From contig NC_135714.1 in assembly GCF_964656455.1 (NCBI RefSeq), positions 128,458,131-128,522,130 of the forward strand: a stretch of 64,000 bases of DNA, in the 5' to 3' direction. How positions within the stretch are numbered: the stretch's first letter is position 1; the number at the start of each line of letters is the position of its first letter. Positions 1 through 11,000 of the stretch are shown piece after piece. The notes under the pieces are model-generated. The model did not search any database. It saw only the letters and a program-made list of their open reading frames with translations, and was not told the origin of the DNA. The position numbers and the translations under genes were made by a program. This stretch comes from Halichoerus grypus. Lineage: Eukaryota > Chordata > Mammalia > Carnivora > Phocidae.

Positions 1-88
1 ACTGTTGCCAAAGCTCTTTCTTTTATAGTAGAGCTAATTACATGGTACTTCCACTCAAAAATCTTAAATGGCTCCTCATGGCCTATAG

Positions 89-311
89 CAGGGGATTGTA
101 AACCATAGCCCATGGGCCAAAAATGACCTGCCACCTGTTTTTGTAAATAAACTTTTATCATAATACAGTCACACTCATTTGATTACATATTATCTATGGC
201 TGCTTTTATGCTACATTGGTAGAACTGAGTAGCCGGGACAGAGACCACATGGACTGCAAATCAAAAAATATTTATTATTTGGCTATTTGCAGAAAAATTT
301 TGCTGAACTGA
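89..311. mobile_element. Non-autonomous hAT-like DNA transposon relic
   Basis: The stretch starts with CAGGGG and reads like the common mammalian element containing 'GGGCCAAA..TGACCTGCC..TGTTTTTGTAAATAAA'. It closes near 'GCAGAAAAATTTTGCTGAAC', an eroded partner of the start. Family recognition is from memory of mammalian MER-type elements; the exact subfamily is not assigned. Confidence 0.6.
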
Positions 312-519
312 CCTATAGAACTAAGCCAAATATCTTTAGAATGTTACCAAGGATCTTCATATGGGACCACAACTGCCTTTCAGTGTCTCTCCTTTTTTAT
401 GTTTCCTACACACCAAAGCACATAAGACCAAGTCAGCAGACCAATAAACATTCCCCAAGGTTCCAAACATTTTCTCTGACTACATTCATGTCATTTTCCT
501 TGCTCAGAATTCACCAAGT

Positions 520-1060
520 ATTAATTTAATAAATATTTAATTTAGTGTCCACTATGTTCCAGGTAGTGCTTTAAACTCTAGGAAAAGACCAATGAGCAGA
601 ACAGTCAAATTTATGCTGTTATGGAGCTAATGTTCCAGCAGGATAAGACATACTAGGCAAATAAATATATTTATGTCAGATGGCGAGTAACATGAAGAAA
701 AATGAAACTGGAAGTGAGTAAAAGGGCTTGGGGTAAGGGATGTAATTTTAAATGGAGAGGACAGAGAAGTTCTTACTAAGAAGGTGACATTTGAGCAAAG
801 ACTTGAAAAGGGTGAAGGAATGAAGCTATCTAAAGGAATTTTTCAGGAAAAAGGAAAAGTAAAAACAAAGGCCCTGAATTGGGAAGATACTGGAATATTT
901 GAAGAATACCATGGAGGTCCTGCTCAGTTAGAACAGAGTGAGCAAAGAGGCAAACAGAACAAAAAGAAGTCAAGAGCTAATAGGATTTTGGAGGGCAGAG
1001 GTAGATGGTGTAGAGGCATGCATTCAAGGACTTAGGCTTTTAACTCTCAACTGGGAAACC
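520..1060 (-). mobile_element. L2 LINE fragment, antisense to + strand
   Basis: The sequence resembles the reverse complement of the L2 ORF2 end and 3' region, including 'AAGGTGACATTTGAGCAAAGAC' and 'CAAAGGCCCTGA'. It is old and diverged. Predicted ORFs here are frames through the repeat. L2 predates the placental radiation, so this is a relic, not an active element. Confidence 0.65.
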
Positions 1061-1254
1061 AGTTACTAAATGGCAAAGACTGTGAGAAGACCAGGTTTGA
1101 AGGAATAAAGGAATAAAGATCAGGAATTTGGTTTTGAACATGTTAATTTTGAGATACATTTTATATATTCAAAGGGAGATATCGAGGAGGGAGTTAGATA
1201 CCAGGATAATGTACAGGCTAGAGACATAAATCTGGGAGGTCTGTTAGGACTCTC

Positions 1255-1520
1255 TAGCATCCTTTAAGATACAAGTCCAGTCTCACTCTATGAAGTCACC
1301 CACAACTTCACCTCCCCAGTCAGAATTAATTTCATTGTGTTTATATCTTATTATGCCACTTTTCACTGTCTAAGCTGTATTAAAAATAGTTTTATATGTA
1401 CCTGTCTTTCTCATCAGAAGGTATGTGAAATAAAGAACTATGTTTACCTTACCCTTTTACTCCAAGTGCTGTCTAGTATGTATTGCGTGTGATAAATAAT
1501 CAATAAATGCTGACTTAAGT
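1255..1520 (+). mobile_element. L2 LINE 3' end fragment
   Basis: This reads like the L2 3' end in plus orientation, closing with 'AATAATCAATAAATGCTGA', typical of the L2 terminus. The element is heavily diverged and its borders are approximate. Confidence 0.55.
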
Positions 1521-1539
1521 ATGTTTTTGAGGATTTTAG

Positions 1540-2180
1540 TTCAGCTGTCACAAGAAGTTTTCTGCCTGAAGGCAGGGAGCTAGATACTTATTTCCTAACT
1601 AAACTTGTTCTTCTGTGTTCTCTACACACATGTCCAAGTCAAATTTAATTTCTCTGTCTCTCATCTTACAAGACCAATCAATCACCAGATCTCAACAGTT
1701 CTTACCTTCTAAACACATATTAAATTCATCTACGTTTCTCTACTACCATTGCCACTACTGAGTTCAAGACTCCACTGTCTCTCCCCTAATTACAGCTTAC
1801 TGATTGCTTCACTCTTGTTCATAGTGTAATAAATATTCAAACACCAACCACAGTGTTCTTTTAAAACCACAAAATCTGTTCGTGTCTCTGTACCTCAACC
1901 CTTTCAATGTCTCCTTATTGTCCCTGGATAAATTTCAACCTCCTTACCAAAGCTTATATGGCCCCTAATGTTAGGCCTTCGATTTCCTCTCCTCTCTCTT
2001 CTTTTCATTTCTGAGGCTCTATCTAGGAGCCCACATAGCCTTAATTATACCAAATTGCTGGGACTGTTTTATTGTCAGTATCTCTTCTAAGGAGCAAGTT
2101 CATTAAAGGCAATGACTGTGTCTTATTTGGTGCTGTACCACAACCAGGGCCTGATAGTGCATAATTAAAAAGTTTAAAAT
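1540..2180 (+). mobile_element. L2 LINE fragment (ORF2 end and 3' UTR)
   Basis: A diverged plus-strand L2 piece. It keeps the 'CAATCAATCACCAGATCTC' block, the 'CTCCACTGTCTCTCCCC' block and the closing 'GGGCCTGATAGTGCATAATTAA' segment in L2 order. It may form one old insertion with the piece just upstream, but the order of 3' ends suggests two copies. Confidence 0.5.
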
Positions 2181-2684
2181 TAAATATTACCTCAGGACTC
2201 CCTCAAACTTTTTACTCAAATTTTACTAAAATTTTAGCATAGGTTTTTTAGTACTGTATTATTGTCCTAAATTTTGGGCTTCTGGGAGAAGTATGGTTCT
2301 CCATTCATCTTCATTTTAGATCCACATACTATTGTGCTCCATTCTGAAATAATGAACCTAGGTGATATTTATGACTCCTTCCAATCTTCAATCTTAATTA
2401 TTAATAATTTCTATAGGAGAGAAGGAAAAGAGTTTAAATTGAGCAAGTCCGATTGTAATCATTAAATGTATTGACACTAAGGTTTCTGAAATGAGTATGT
2501 TGCCTCAGAGCCAGGGGAAAAATCAGTGACATGAACTGCCTAGAAAAGCTTAGATATTTATGTAATATTTAGATGTGATTACCTAGTGAAATTCATTCAA
2601 TTTTTATGAGTCCATAATTTGCTGCACAGAATTTGGTCATAATAGTTCAGTAATCTATTTTGCACTTCAGTTTCTAAACTTAAG

Positions 2685-2892
2685 TGAGTTTTTTTTGTTG
2701 TTTGTTTTTTAGAGAGAGAGGATGCACATGAGCTATGGGGAGGGGGGGTACATATCGCAGAGCAGAAGGAAAGGGAGAGAGATGCTTAAGCAGGCTCTAT
2801 GCCCAAGGCAGAGCCTGACCCTGGGCTTGATCTCACAATCCTGAGATCATGACCTGAGCCAAAATGAAGAGATGGATGCCCAGGCATCCCTT
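2685..2892 (-). mobile_element. CanSINE, old copy
   Basis: A tRNA-derived carnivore SINE in minus orientation: T-rich start, purine-rich AGAGAGAG tract, 'GATCTCACAATCCTGAGATC', and an eroded head near 'ATGCCCAGGCATCCC'. It is more diverged than most copies here. Its orientation is sense to LRBA. Confidence 0.8.
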
Positions 2893-3059
2893 AAGCGGGT
2901 TTTTAAGACTTGGAACACAGAATCTGCTGGGGATTTTAAAATATTATTTATCACAACGATGATTCTCCAACCCAATTTTAGCACATCCTATTTCAATCCT
3001 CAAGAATACCTATTATTGCTACTGCCTATCAATATTTAAATGAAGTACAACATCAGGAA

Positions 3060-3385
3060 CATTGTCCTAAGCATACAGGGCTTGATACAGTAGCCATTAG
3101 CTACAAGTGGCTATTCAACACTTGAAATGTGGCTAGTCTAAATATACATGTGTTATTATAAATATAAAATACATACTAGATCTCAAAGACAGTATGAAAG
3201 AAGAATATATCTAATTAATAATTTTATATTGATTACATGTTGAAATAACAATATTTTGATATTAAAGTTAATTTCAGATGGTTCTTTTCACTTTTTAAAA
3301 CGTGACTATAAGAAAATTTAAAATTATACATGTGGCTGGCAATTGTGGCTTTCATTATATTTCTATTGAACAGTAATAATCCTAC
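3060..3385. mobile_element. MER-type DNA transposon relic
   Basis: It contains 'GTAGCCATTAGCTACAAGTGGCTATTC' in outline plus 'TTGAAATGTGGCTAGTCTAAA', and ends with 'TTCTATTGAACAG'. These match the common short non-autonomous element with the 'GCCACATGTGGCTA' palindromic core. The family call is from memory; termini are approximate. Confidence 0.5.
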
Positions 3386-3386
3386 T

Positions 3387-3595
3387 TTAAAAAAATATTT
3401 ATTTATTTTAAAGAGAGAGAGAACAAGAAAGAGCGTGGGGGGAGGGACAAAGGGAGAGGGAGAGAAACTCAAGCAAACTCTGGGCTGAGCATGGAGCCCG
3501 AAGTGGGGCTCTATTTCACAACCATGATATTAGAACCTGTCCTGAAACCAAGAGTCAGATGCTCAACTAACTGCTCCACCCACACATCCAGAGCC
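3387..3595 (-). mobile_element. CanSINE, old copy
   Basis: Minus-orientation CanSINE. The A-tail appears as 'TATTTATTTATTTTAAAGAG', followed by the GA-rich tract, 'GGGGCTCTATTTCACAACC' and the tRNA-like head 'CAACTAACTGCTCCACCCAC'. Substitutions in the head show age. Sense to LRBA. Confidence 0.85.
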
Positions 3596-3992
3596 TACTT
3601 TAAGCCTACTTAAAGAGCTGATCAACACTTCTAACAGTTTATCCAGGCAGAATGAAAAGCATCATCGAGGGTCATATCTGAAATGAAACCAGCAATGATA
3701 CCCGAAAATACAAATGATCCCCAGAACTCTAAAATGGTAAGTCATGCTAAAATTAACTACTTTAGTAAAATTTAATAGTTTTTTCTTCCCTGAAAAAAAA
3801 TAATTCGCTAGGATAACCTTTTTTTAGTAAGTTATTCTCTGAGTATTAGCAGAATGCAAGAAATAGGGTTTCTTAGATATTAAAGTAACAGTTCCCCTTC
3901 AGCACAAAAAGAGTTAAATATTAGAAATGGTATCACGTTATTATTTTTCCCTGAAAAAAATTAATCTATCTACCTCACAACACTTCATACTT

Positions 3993-4192
3993 GTTTTTTT
4001 TTAAGATTTTTAAAAAGATTTTATTTATTTATTTGACAGACAGAGAGCATAAGCAGGGGGAGTGGCAGAGGGAGAGGGAGAAGCGGGTTCCCTGATGATA
4101 AGGGACTCCATGGAGGGCTTGATCCCAGGACCCTGGGGTTATGACCTGAGTTGAAGGCAGACGCTTAGCCGACTGAGCCACCCAGGTGCCCC
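3993..4192 (-). mobile_element. CanSINE inserted in the A-tail of another SINE
   Basis: A full-length minus-orientation CanSINE with a clear tRNA-like head ('GACTGAGCCACCCAGGTGCC'). It ends exactly where a second, shorter SINE of another subtype begins (4193). The sequence CACAACACTTCAT occurs just before this copy (3976-3988) and just after the second one (4299-4311). The second SINE is therefore the older insertion, and this one landed in its tail. Confidence 0.9.
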
Positions 4193-4298
4193 TAAAGATT
4201 TTATCTTTAAGTGATCTCTATACCTAATGTGGGGCTCAAACTTACAACCCCGAGATCAAGAGTTGCATGCTCTACTGACTTGAGCCAGCCAGGCACCC
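4193..4298 (-). mobile_element. Short SINE subtype ('GATCAAGAGTTGCATGCTC' type), host of a nested SINE
   Basis: A roughly 105-bp tRNA-derived SINE of the subtype with 'AAGTGATCTCTA', 'GGGGCTCAAACTTACAACC' and 'GCCAGCCAGGCACCCC'. Its target-site duplication CACAACACTTCAT encloses both this copy and the nested one. The same subtype recurs at 5910 and 21641. Confidence 0.88.
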
Positions 4299-4394
4299 CA
4301 CAACACTTCATTTTTGTAAAATGTCATGAAAACATTTTAGAAAATGTATACCATATTCATCAAGCAAGGTATACTTTAGAATATATACTCAATA

Positions 4395-4418
4395 TATACT
4401 CAATATATATTGAGTATA
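4395..4418. repeat. 24-bp perfect palindrome, AT-rich
   Basis: A perfect inverted repeat centred on TATATA, with arms TATACTCAATAT and ATATTGAGTATA. It is preceded by partial repeats of 'ATACTCAATAT'. Probably a small local duplication and inversion in AT-rich DNA; no function is implied. Confidence 0.9.
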
Positions 4419-5907
4419 CTCAATAATGTGATTCTCACCACCCATATTTCACTATCCTCTGTGTACTGTGTAACATTGTTCTTATTTCCCGAAACCTCAA
4501 CAAGACAATACAAATAAAGATCACACTATAATTAATATGATTCCATCTGAAATGCAATGTTATATCTCAATGAAATATTTATACTACTATAATGACTTAA
4601 ATGTGCTTTCTTATACATTTATTCTTATACATTATATTATCATAATAACTTAAATGTGCTTTCTAAAGTGTTAAAATGCAACACTTTTAAAAGGGCAGGA
4701 TACAAGAAAAGAAGCAAGAATAAATACGTCCTCAGTTTTAAAAGGACCATCTAGCCATGTATAAGGAGGCTCTTTAGCCTCTGTGACTGTGTATTACATA
4801 CTTTTTCAAAGTACTTGAAAAGTTGTAGGGACCAAATTAGTTAGTTATCAATGTAGAAAATGTAATTTATCAATGTCCTATCTACCCTACAGGTATTTTA
4901 CAGTTAAAAAAAAAAAAAAGGAGACTATACATATTGGTTATAAGAGCAAGTAGGCTTTAGCAAATAGTCCTGAAGAAAATGTCTCTGCCTCTCAACATAA
5001 TTAAATAATATTTATGAATGAAACTATATTTTTATTGAGGCCAAATCAACTTGACACTTGAAATTTTTTAAAAAATTTTAACTTTTTCCTTAACTCTGTA
5101 CTCTACTTCTTCATATAGATGCTTTATATAACACGGCTAGAAAGCCAGAAATTAAGTAGCACAATAGCAAGAATTGAAATTCTATTATTTGTCTAGTAGT
5201 TGGAGCTTTTTTATTAAGGCCTGCTGGGGCATTCAAAAGAAAGTGAGATGAATTTAAGTGTTTATTATTTGTGAAGGAATAAGAAAAATTAGGAAGAAAG
5301 GTAAAGAAGTTCATATGGGTTTTATTTTTTTGTTTTTTAGTTTTTAATGTTGCAGCTGTTTTGTGTGGGTTTTTAATTTTTTTACAGGTAGGGTATTTTA
5401 AGGTAAGTGTTTGGGAAAATGGAACTAGACTTGTGCTAACTGAAGAATCTTGACAGAAAAAGGCTTGAGATTTAGGAAAAAGAGATGACAGAACTACAAA
5501 GATCTATCATATGCACCTCTTGTCTAACAAAGCATTACGAAGGAATGTCTAGTACTTAGAGGTAAAAAGTTGGAGATATATACTATCCATTTATTATGGA
5601 GCAGGAAAAAATAATTTTCAAATTCATAATTTTATTTGTGTTTAAATTTCAAGTACCAAACTTAAGTATGAGGTTATAACTTGGTCATGAGATGCTTAAC
5701 AAATGAAAGAATTAACAAATTTTTAAAAAATCATGTCTTCAATTTGATAACAAAAATGTTAGGCTTATCACTGTTTTCCTATGTCCATATCCCTCATCAC
5801 TTCTCAAAAGAGTTAAATAAGTAATTCAATAGCTTTGAGATTGGAAGAATTAAAAAATAATTATTAAATCTATTAGCTATTCTGATTTACTGTTTCTAGT
5901 TACCCAT

Positions 5908-6010
5908 TTTTTTTTTTTTTAAAGTAAGCTCTAGGCCCAAAGTGGGGCTTGAACTCACAGCCCTCAGATCAAGAGCCACATGTTCTACTGACTGAGCCAG
6001 CCAGGAGCCC
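5908..6010 (-). mobile_element. Short SINE subtype
   Basis: A T-run, then 'AAAGTAAGCTCTAGGCCC', 'GGGGCTTGAACTCACAGCC' and 'CTGAGCCAGCCAGGAGCCC'. Same short subtype as at 4193 and 21641. Sense to LRBA. Confidence 0.88.
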
Positions 6011-7105
6011 TCTACTGATGACTCTTAAAGAATATGATATATAATTTCAAGAGTATTTCAGAGTACATTATTTGCAATATCAAGAAAATCCTATAGATGT
6101 CCCAACATAAAAGATTATTTCTACATATGATGTAATCTTCAATAAAATATCTTTGATATAAGTAATGTTATGCTCTACTGTAAGATAAAGTATGTGAATA
6201 CATTTTATAGTCTTCAAAGTACCACACCTAAAAGATATAATTATCATATTAAATTTTTTAAAGGTACTCTATAGTAACATAAACATTAGTAATGTAACTT
6301 TTCCTCTTTTAAACCCCAATATTTCTTATATGGTGCCTATCATTTTCTTCCATATAGTATAAATATTTATATATAAGTCATATTTCTTTATGAGACTATA
6401 AGGAATTTCACATCCATAGGTATATCTCATTATATTCAACAGCGTCTGGAGAAAGAGACAGTATGTCATGAAAGTAAAATACTATAATTTCTGAGGGTAG
6501 AAACAAAGATCTAGTAAGGATTATGTTAGCTATTGTGCAGTTTTTGATTTCTTACAGTAGTGAACATACATATAGATACGAGAACTCCTCTTTTCCCTCA
6601 ATAATAATGTAACCTTATATCAAGCAGAGTCAGGTATGAATTTAGAATTAGTAGCAGGTAAAAGATTAAGAGAGATGGGATCTTTAAAATAAAATGAAGT
6701 AAAATAAAATTAAATAAATTAAAAGTCTGAGAGTCTTCTCATAGCATTTTTCTGACTGAATTAATTTTATTTATTCAGTTTGTAATGCCATTGAGCATGC
6801 TACCTTACATTCATACTACTGTATTTTTCCTTTAAAAAGATTCCAAGGAGGAAAAAAACAACCATTCTACAACTAAAGAGAAAGAGACAGGGAGACATAT
6901 GACAGGTAGAGACACACAAAGAACAGAGAGACAGAGACAGACAGACAGAGATGCTATACAGTGGTTCTTGGCCATTTAATTAAAGCCTCAGCCTTTGAGG
7001 CTTCTCTTCAGTAAATAGTGCTATGCTGCAAGAGAGAAACTGTCAACATTCATTCAACAAGGAACACAATGGCAATAGTAACTGTAAAATGAAACATTTC
7101 TGTAC

Positions 7106-7225
7106 CTTAATATCAGATGTATCACGCTGACAGTTTCGCCAAGCTCTAGAAATTGATGAAAAAGTTCGATCTGCATGATCAAATTTCCCTCCTTGCAAAT
7201 TTAGGAAATAAGTTGTGAAAGGTTC
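7106..7225 (-). CDS. LRBA: LRBA exon, BEACH domain (40 codons)
   Basis: Internal coding exon of 120 nt, phase 0 at both ends. The acceptor is TTATTTTTTAG just above 7225 and the donor is GTACAG just below 7106. It reads from [17 protein letters not shown] through [14 protein letters not shown] to CQRDTSDIK. The conserved BEACH segment 'KFDH.DRTF.S..R.W' is complete; in BEACH proteins it forms part of the helical core that packs on the PH-like domain. The LQGG residues before KFDH mark LRBA; NBEA, as I recall it, has NDG there. The residue after RAWRN is Cys (TGT), where I recall Ser in human LRBA. The next exon should begin with ELIPEFYY but is outside the window. I would rate the exon call itself as near certain. 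Confidence 0.96.
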
Positions 7226-8252
7226 CTAAAAAATAAGCAATTAAAAAAATCCATGTTTCCTCATGCATAAAAATTTTTTTTAATAAATCATTATATTTAG
7301 ATACTTTAGTGACTAATAGACATTAGCCAGCTATATATAAACTAGGTATAGAATGGGAATTATATCTAAATTATTATATTAGTGTTCTTAAACTAGTTTT
7401 GTTTCAGAAGAAATATTTCCAAAATTTGGCATTTGCAACATTTTTCAGACTCCCTTTTCAAGAATAATTTATTAATAAAATTCAAACCTAAATTAGATTG
7501 CATTTTCTTCATAGAACAGGGAAATAGTCTAATATGTAATTTTCCTATTGTTATGGCTCAATATTTAATTTATGATTAAGAAAAGAAAAATGTTTGGAAG
7601 ATTTAAAAGCCTCCTCTTAGTTAAAGAACACTTAAACACATATTAGTAGATAATTGCTTGAAATTAGCTAAGCACTATAAATTACTTCTAGGATTTATGT
7701 CCGCCTGTACCCTTCTAACAAGCTTTAATTAATGATGTGCTGCTAATGCTTTCCCAAAGAAATTACTTTCTAGTAGATGAATCACCTTTCAATTTTACAG
7801 AAACATTTCTTGTTTAACCGATATATTATCAATACACAGTAGCCTTGGTGTAATCTACAAACATAACTTATTCCATTTGGGGCAACTGAAGTTCCTAAAA
7901 TATATGAACACATGCTATCTTAACAAAATCTTATTTAGTTCTTATTTTGATATACTACATTTGAAAATAACATATGTTACAATTTGGGATCTGATGAGAT
8001 ACCAACCATTTGAAGAGGCAAGTTTAAGAAAAATATTCATATAATTCCAGGTGAAACATTTTTAAGGCTATTCTATAGCAACATGTTATCAAATACATAC
8101 CAAATGAGATAAAGAGATATTTATAATTAGAAATCTAATCACTGAAAAAAAAATTTAGCATTCAAAAAAGATGCCAATAACTTTCAATCATTGCATATTC
8201 TCCACAACATTGAATTTAGTTATTCATGGTTTATTATTCAAATTGAACTCAC
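7226..8252 (-). other. LRBA: LRBA intron, 1,027 bp
   Basis: A short intron between the two phase-0 BEACH exons, with donor GTGAGT at its 5' end and acceptor TTTTTTAG at its 3' end. It is AT-rich, and I recognise no repeat or other element in it. Confidence 0.9.
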
Positions 8253-8393
8253 TATTCTTAGCAGCCATGCAAGAACAAAACTTGCAGTTGAGTAATGAGT
8301 ACCATAGTGGAACTTTGGAACTTGATCATCTTCCCATGATTCATAACGCTCTGCAAAGAATGCTGCTCTTTTTGGATTCAAAGCTCCTATTGG
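8253..8393 (-). CDS. LRBA: LRBA exon, BEACH domain (47 codons)
   Basis: Internal exon of 141 nt, phase 0 at both ends. The acceptor is TTCCACATTGGCAG above 8393 and the donor is a strong GTGAGT below 8253. It encodes [20 protein letters not shown], then [18 protein letters not shown] and FVLAWLLRI. The 'PIGALN..R...F..RY..W' and 'FHYGTHYS' motifs are BEACH signatures shared with NBEA and [22 protein letters not shown] is the LRBA version; NBEA, as I recall it, reads SPPYHYNTHYSTATS over the same place. A minus-strand ORF covering 8238-8426 runs through it but takes in intron bases on both sides. It follows the LSK end of the exon at 34123 directly. Confidence 0.97.
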
Positions 8394-8966
8394 CTGCCAA
8401 TGTGGAAGAAAAAGAAAACAAAACAAAACAAGAACACATAAATGTAATCATCTTTTATTTCTTTCTTCAAATGTCATCCTATTAGCAAGTGAGAGTCAAT
8501 TTAAATATACACATATACTCTACTGAAGCTAAAACATGGTGCTACATTCAGAGAGTGGATGCAAAAACTTTTTCCAAAGCAGGTTAAACAAACACATATA
8601 AGTGGAAGGAGAAACCTGTCATTTCTCAGTGAGTCTAGTTTCTGTTGAATACAGGTTTTTAATCAGACCATAACAAGTATTTTCATAAAAACAATTACAT
8701 GAAGTGAGTATTAGCTATATAATAGTTTGGAAAGCACCTATAAAATTCTATTTAGTTAATTAGAAGCAACACCCAGAAACAGAATCTTGATGTTAGAGAA
8801 TTACTTTACAATAGCTTCTGAGAAGAGGATGAAACAAAAATGCAAGGGAATGAGGAGTGCAAGGAAGAGAATGAGTGAAAAAGGGATTAAATGTAAATCT
8901 AGAAATTTCTACTAGTATGAGTAAAAGCAAAATTTAGAGGATTAAAACATCCCTGCCTGAAATAAA

Positions 8967-9003
8967 GTATATGTGTGTGTGTCTCTGTGTATGTGTGTGT
9001 ATA
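8967..9003. repeat. TG-rich microsatellite
   Basis: An imperfect TG repeat ('ATGTGTGTGTGTC' and 'GTATGTGTGTGTATA') over about 35 bases. Confidence 0.8.
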
Positions 9004-9069
9004 AATAATAGAAGACAGATTACGAGTTTATACCAGAAAACGATTCATTATAGTAGAGGGCTGAAAAGC

Positions 9070-9330
9070 AGTACAGCAAAGTGTTGAAGAATGTGGGCTC
9101 ACTGGAATAGTAATAATACCCAGTCCGAAGGTTGTTTTGGAAAATAAAATGAGTAATTACATGTAAAGTCCTACAAACCATGCCTGGCATTCAGTGAATG
9201 CTATTACTTTTAAGATTATCTTTCAGAATTGGGGTAAAGTTTGAATGAAATAATAGCCTGTAAAACCCTTAGAACATTACTTGGCATAAGAGCTAAATAA
9301 ATGTTAGCTGGTTATCATTATTATTGCTGC
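9070..9330 (+). mobile_element. Two MIR SINE fragments
   Basis: Two adjacent pieces end in the MIR 3' motif: 'CATGCCTGGCATTCAGTGAATGCT' in outline near 9180-9205, and 'TTACTTGGCATAAGAGCTAAATAAATG' in outline near 9275-9305. Both are ancient and diverged. They may be two insertions or a duplicated tail. Confidence 0.55.
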
Positions 9331-10379
9331 AGCTGTTGTTATTTAGGGAATACATGAATTTCATTAAAAAACATGCAAAATTTTCTGTGATTATGCACAT
9401 GTACATTTTCTTAAGGAAGACATACAAAGTATTAAGATTCTCAAAGGGTTTGAGGTCTCCAAGAATGTTAAAAACCACCTGCTTTAAGTAATAACTCATT
9501 CTCATAAAACATTCTGATCTCTAGAAAATCTCTATTCCTTATTTAAAATATAATTACCATTTCACTGAAAAAAAAAAAAGCTAAGATGACTTTCTTAAAT
9601 GAGTACCTAGTCACTTCATTTATAAGAGAAAGAAAATATTTTAAATATCTTATTATTTATGGGGGATATGCTAAACTGAAATAAAAAAAATATGGGTTTT
9701 AAAATAGATGTATTCAGAAATATTCTGTTAAAAATGAAGCAAAGTTAAACTAGTTTTCAAACTGCTTCTCATGTTAATATGTGATTTACAGCAACATTTT
9801 AAATTCATCATTTTCACTATCTTTCTTAAATTAATTGTTAACTATTTTTAAAAACTATCTTTAGCACTGTCCTCTTTCAATAGCTTGGTTTGAATCAACA
9901 TTTTATATTGTCATTTTTTTACTTTACAAGCAAATTTTTAAAAATCTTTCATCAATTACTAGTTTAGATCAATCTCAGTATACTAATTTAAAATGCTGTC
10001 TTTTAAAGCATTAGTTTCTGTACCGAAGAATTAAATCTGATTTACTAAATTTATGCGTTAAGAATAGAAGTGACTCCAAGAAATCTTTGTTACAGAATCA
10101 ATTTGGAATGCCTTTAAACATATTTTAGTTGTTGTCCCTAAACACCGAGCCATACAAAAGGAAAGAACGAAGAAATAAAATCATTGGAAGACAAATTATG
10201 TGAATTAAAAATAGAATCAATGCTCCTTTTGTATAGTTCTGCAGCATATTAAGTATTCACTTTATCTGCTCCCATTTTTATTACTCTCCAAATGAGTATA
10301 CCTCCAAAATCAATAGTTATAGAATCACGTTGCTTGAATATAATGCTAAAACCAATTAGGATTGATTTCAGTAGCATCT

Positions 10380-11000
10380 GAGAAAAAAATGGCTTCGTGC
10401 AGAGATCCATATAGGTAGAACTCACAGTATTGATTCTGGCTGTTATTGTTACAGTTGGTTTCTGAAGCTTGCTACAGGACAGCTATCAATACATACCACA
10501 TTTATTTGTAAGCATATAAAAAAGAAGTCCCCAAATAAAAGAAGGTTTAAAAAAAAAAAAAAAAAGACCAGTGGAGCTGCGCAATGACAATGATACACTA
10601 TCAGCTTACTCAGAGAAGTTACAGTGGGAATACACACATTGAATTATACATTACGCGAAAGCACTGATTTATTGTGGTAATAACATCCACCTCATTAAAA
10701 GATTCTGCTTTGCTGCAGTTGGAAGGCTACATATTGTTTACTGCTATAAATTAATGGCGGTGCAAAGAAGACTGTGGAACCATCCTAACAATAGATCTGT
10801 AATGACAGTGCTGTATATCACAGCTTCCTCAGCAGCTTCATAATAAAATGGAGACAATGTATTGAGCTAATACATTCTACCATGCTGGCCCATATTTTTC
10901 TGACAACTGCTTTAAAAGATGAGCTGAATCCAACTATGTTATAATGCTGCAAAACATTTAACTAAGCAAGAGTCAGTCATACACCAAAGTGCATCATAGC
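10380..11000. promoter_or_regulatory. Candidate conserved non-coding block (enhancer-like)
   Basis: About 600 bases of high-complexity sequence with no recognisable repeat, apart from an A-run at 10547-10566. It has repeated TAAT homeodomain cores, an ACAATG SOX-like core near 10582, 'ATTAATGGCGG' near 10750, and GC content locally above the surroundings. This texture is typical of deeply conserved developmental enhancers. The conservation is not visible from one sequence, so this is inference. Confidence 0.3.

Larger units (their letters stand above)
1..7105 (-). other. LRBA: LRBA intron, partial, downstream of exon 7106-7225
   Basis: The intron starts with the GT donor at 7104-7105 (read on the minus strand) and runs off the window, so it is at least 7.1 kb. 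It holds a hAT-like relic, L2 pieces and CanSINEs, listed separately. In 4430-5900 and 6011-7080 I see only AT-rich sequence, an A-run near 4905-4919 and a short GACA-rich purine tract near 6890-6952. I found no sequence coding for the next expected BEACH residues (the ELIPEFYYLPEMF region). Confidence 0.8.

Noticed and set aside
8171..8485. A 104-aa plus-strand ORF overlapping an LRBA exon
   Set aside because: It is the opposite-strand shadow of exon 8253-8393; the minus-strand peptide is the conserved BEACH sequence.
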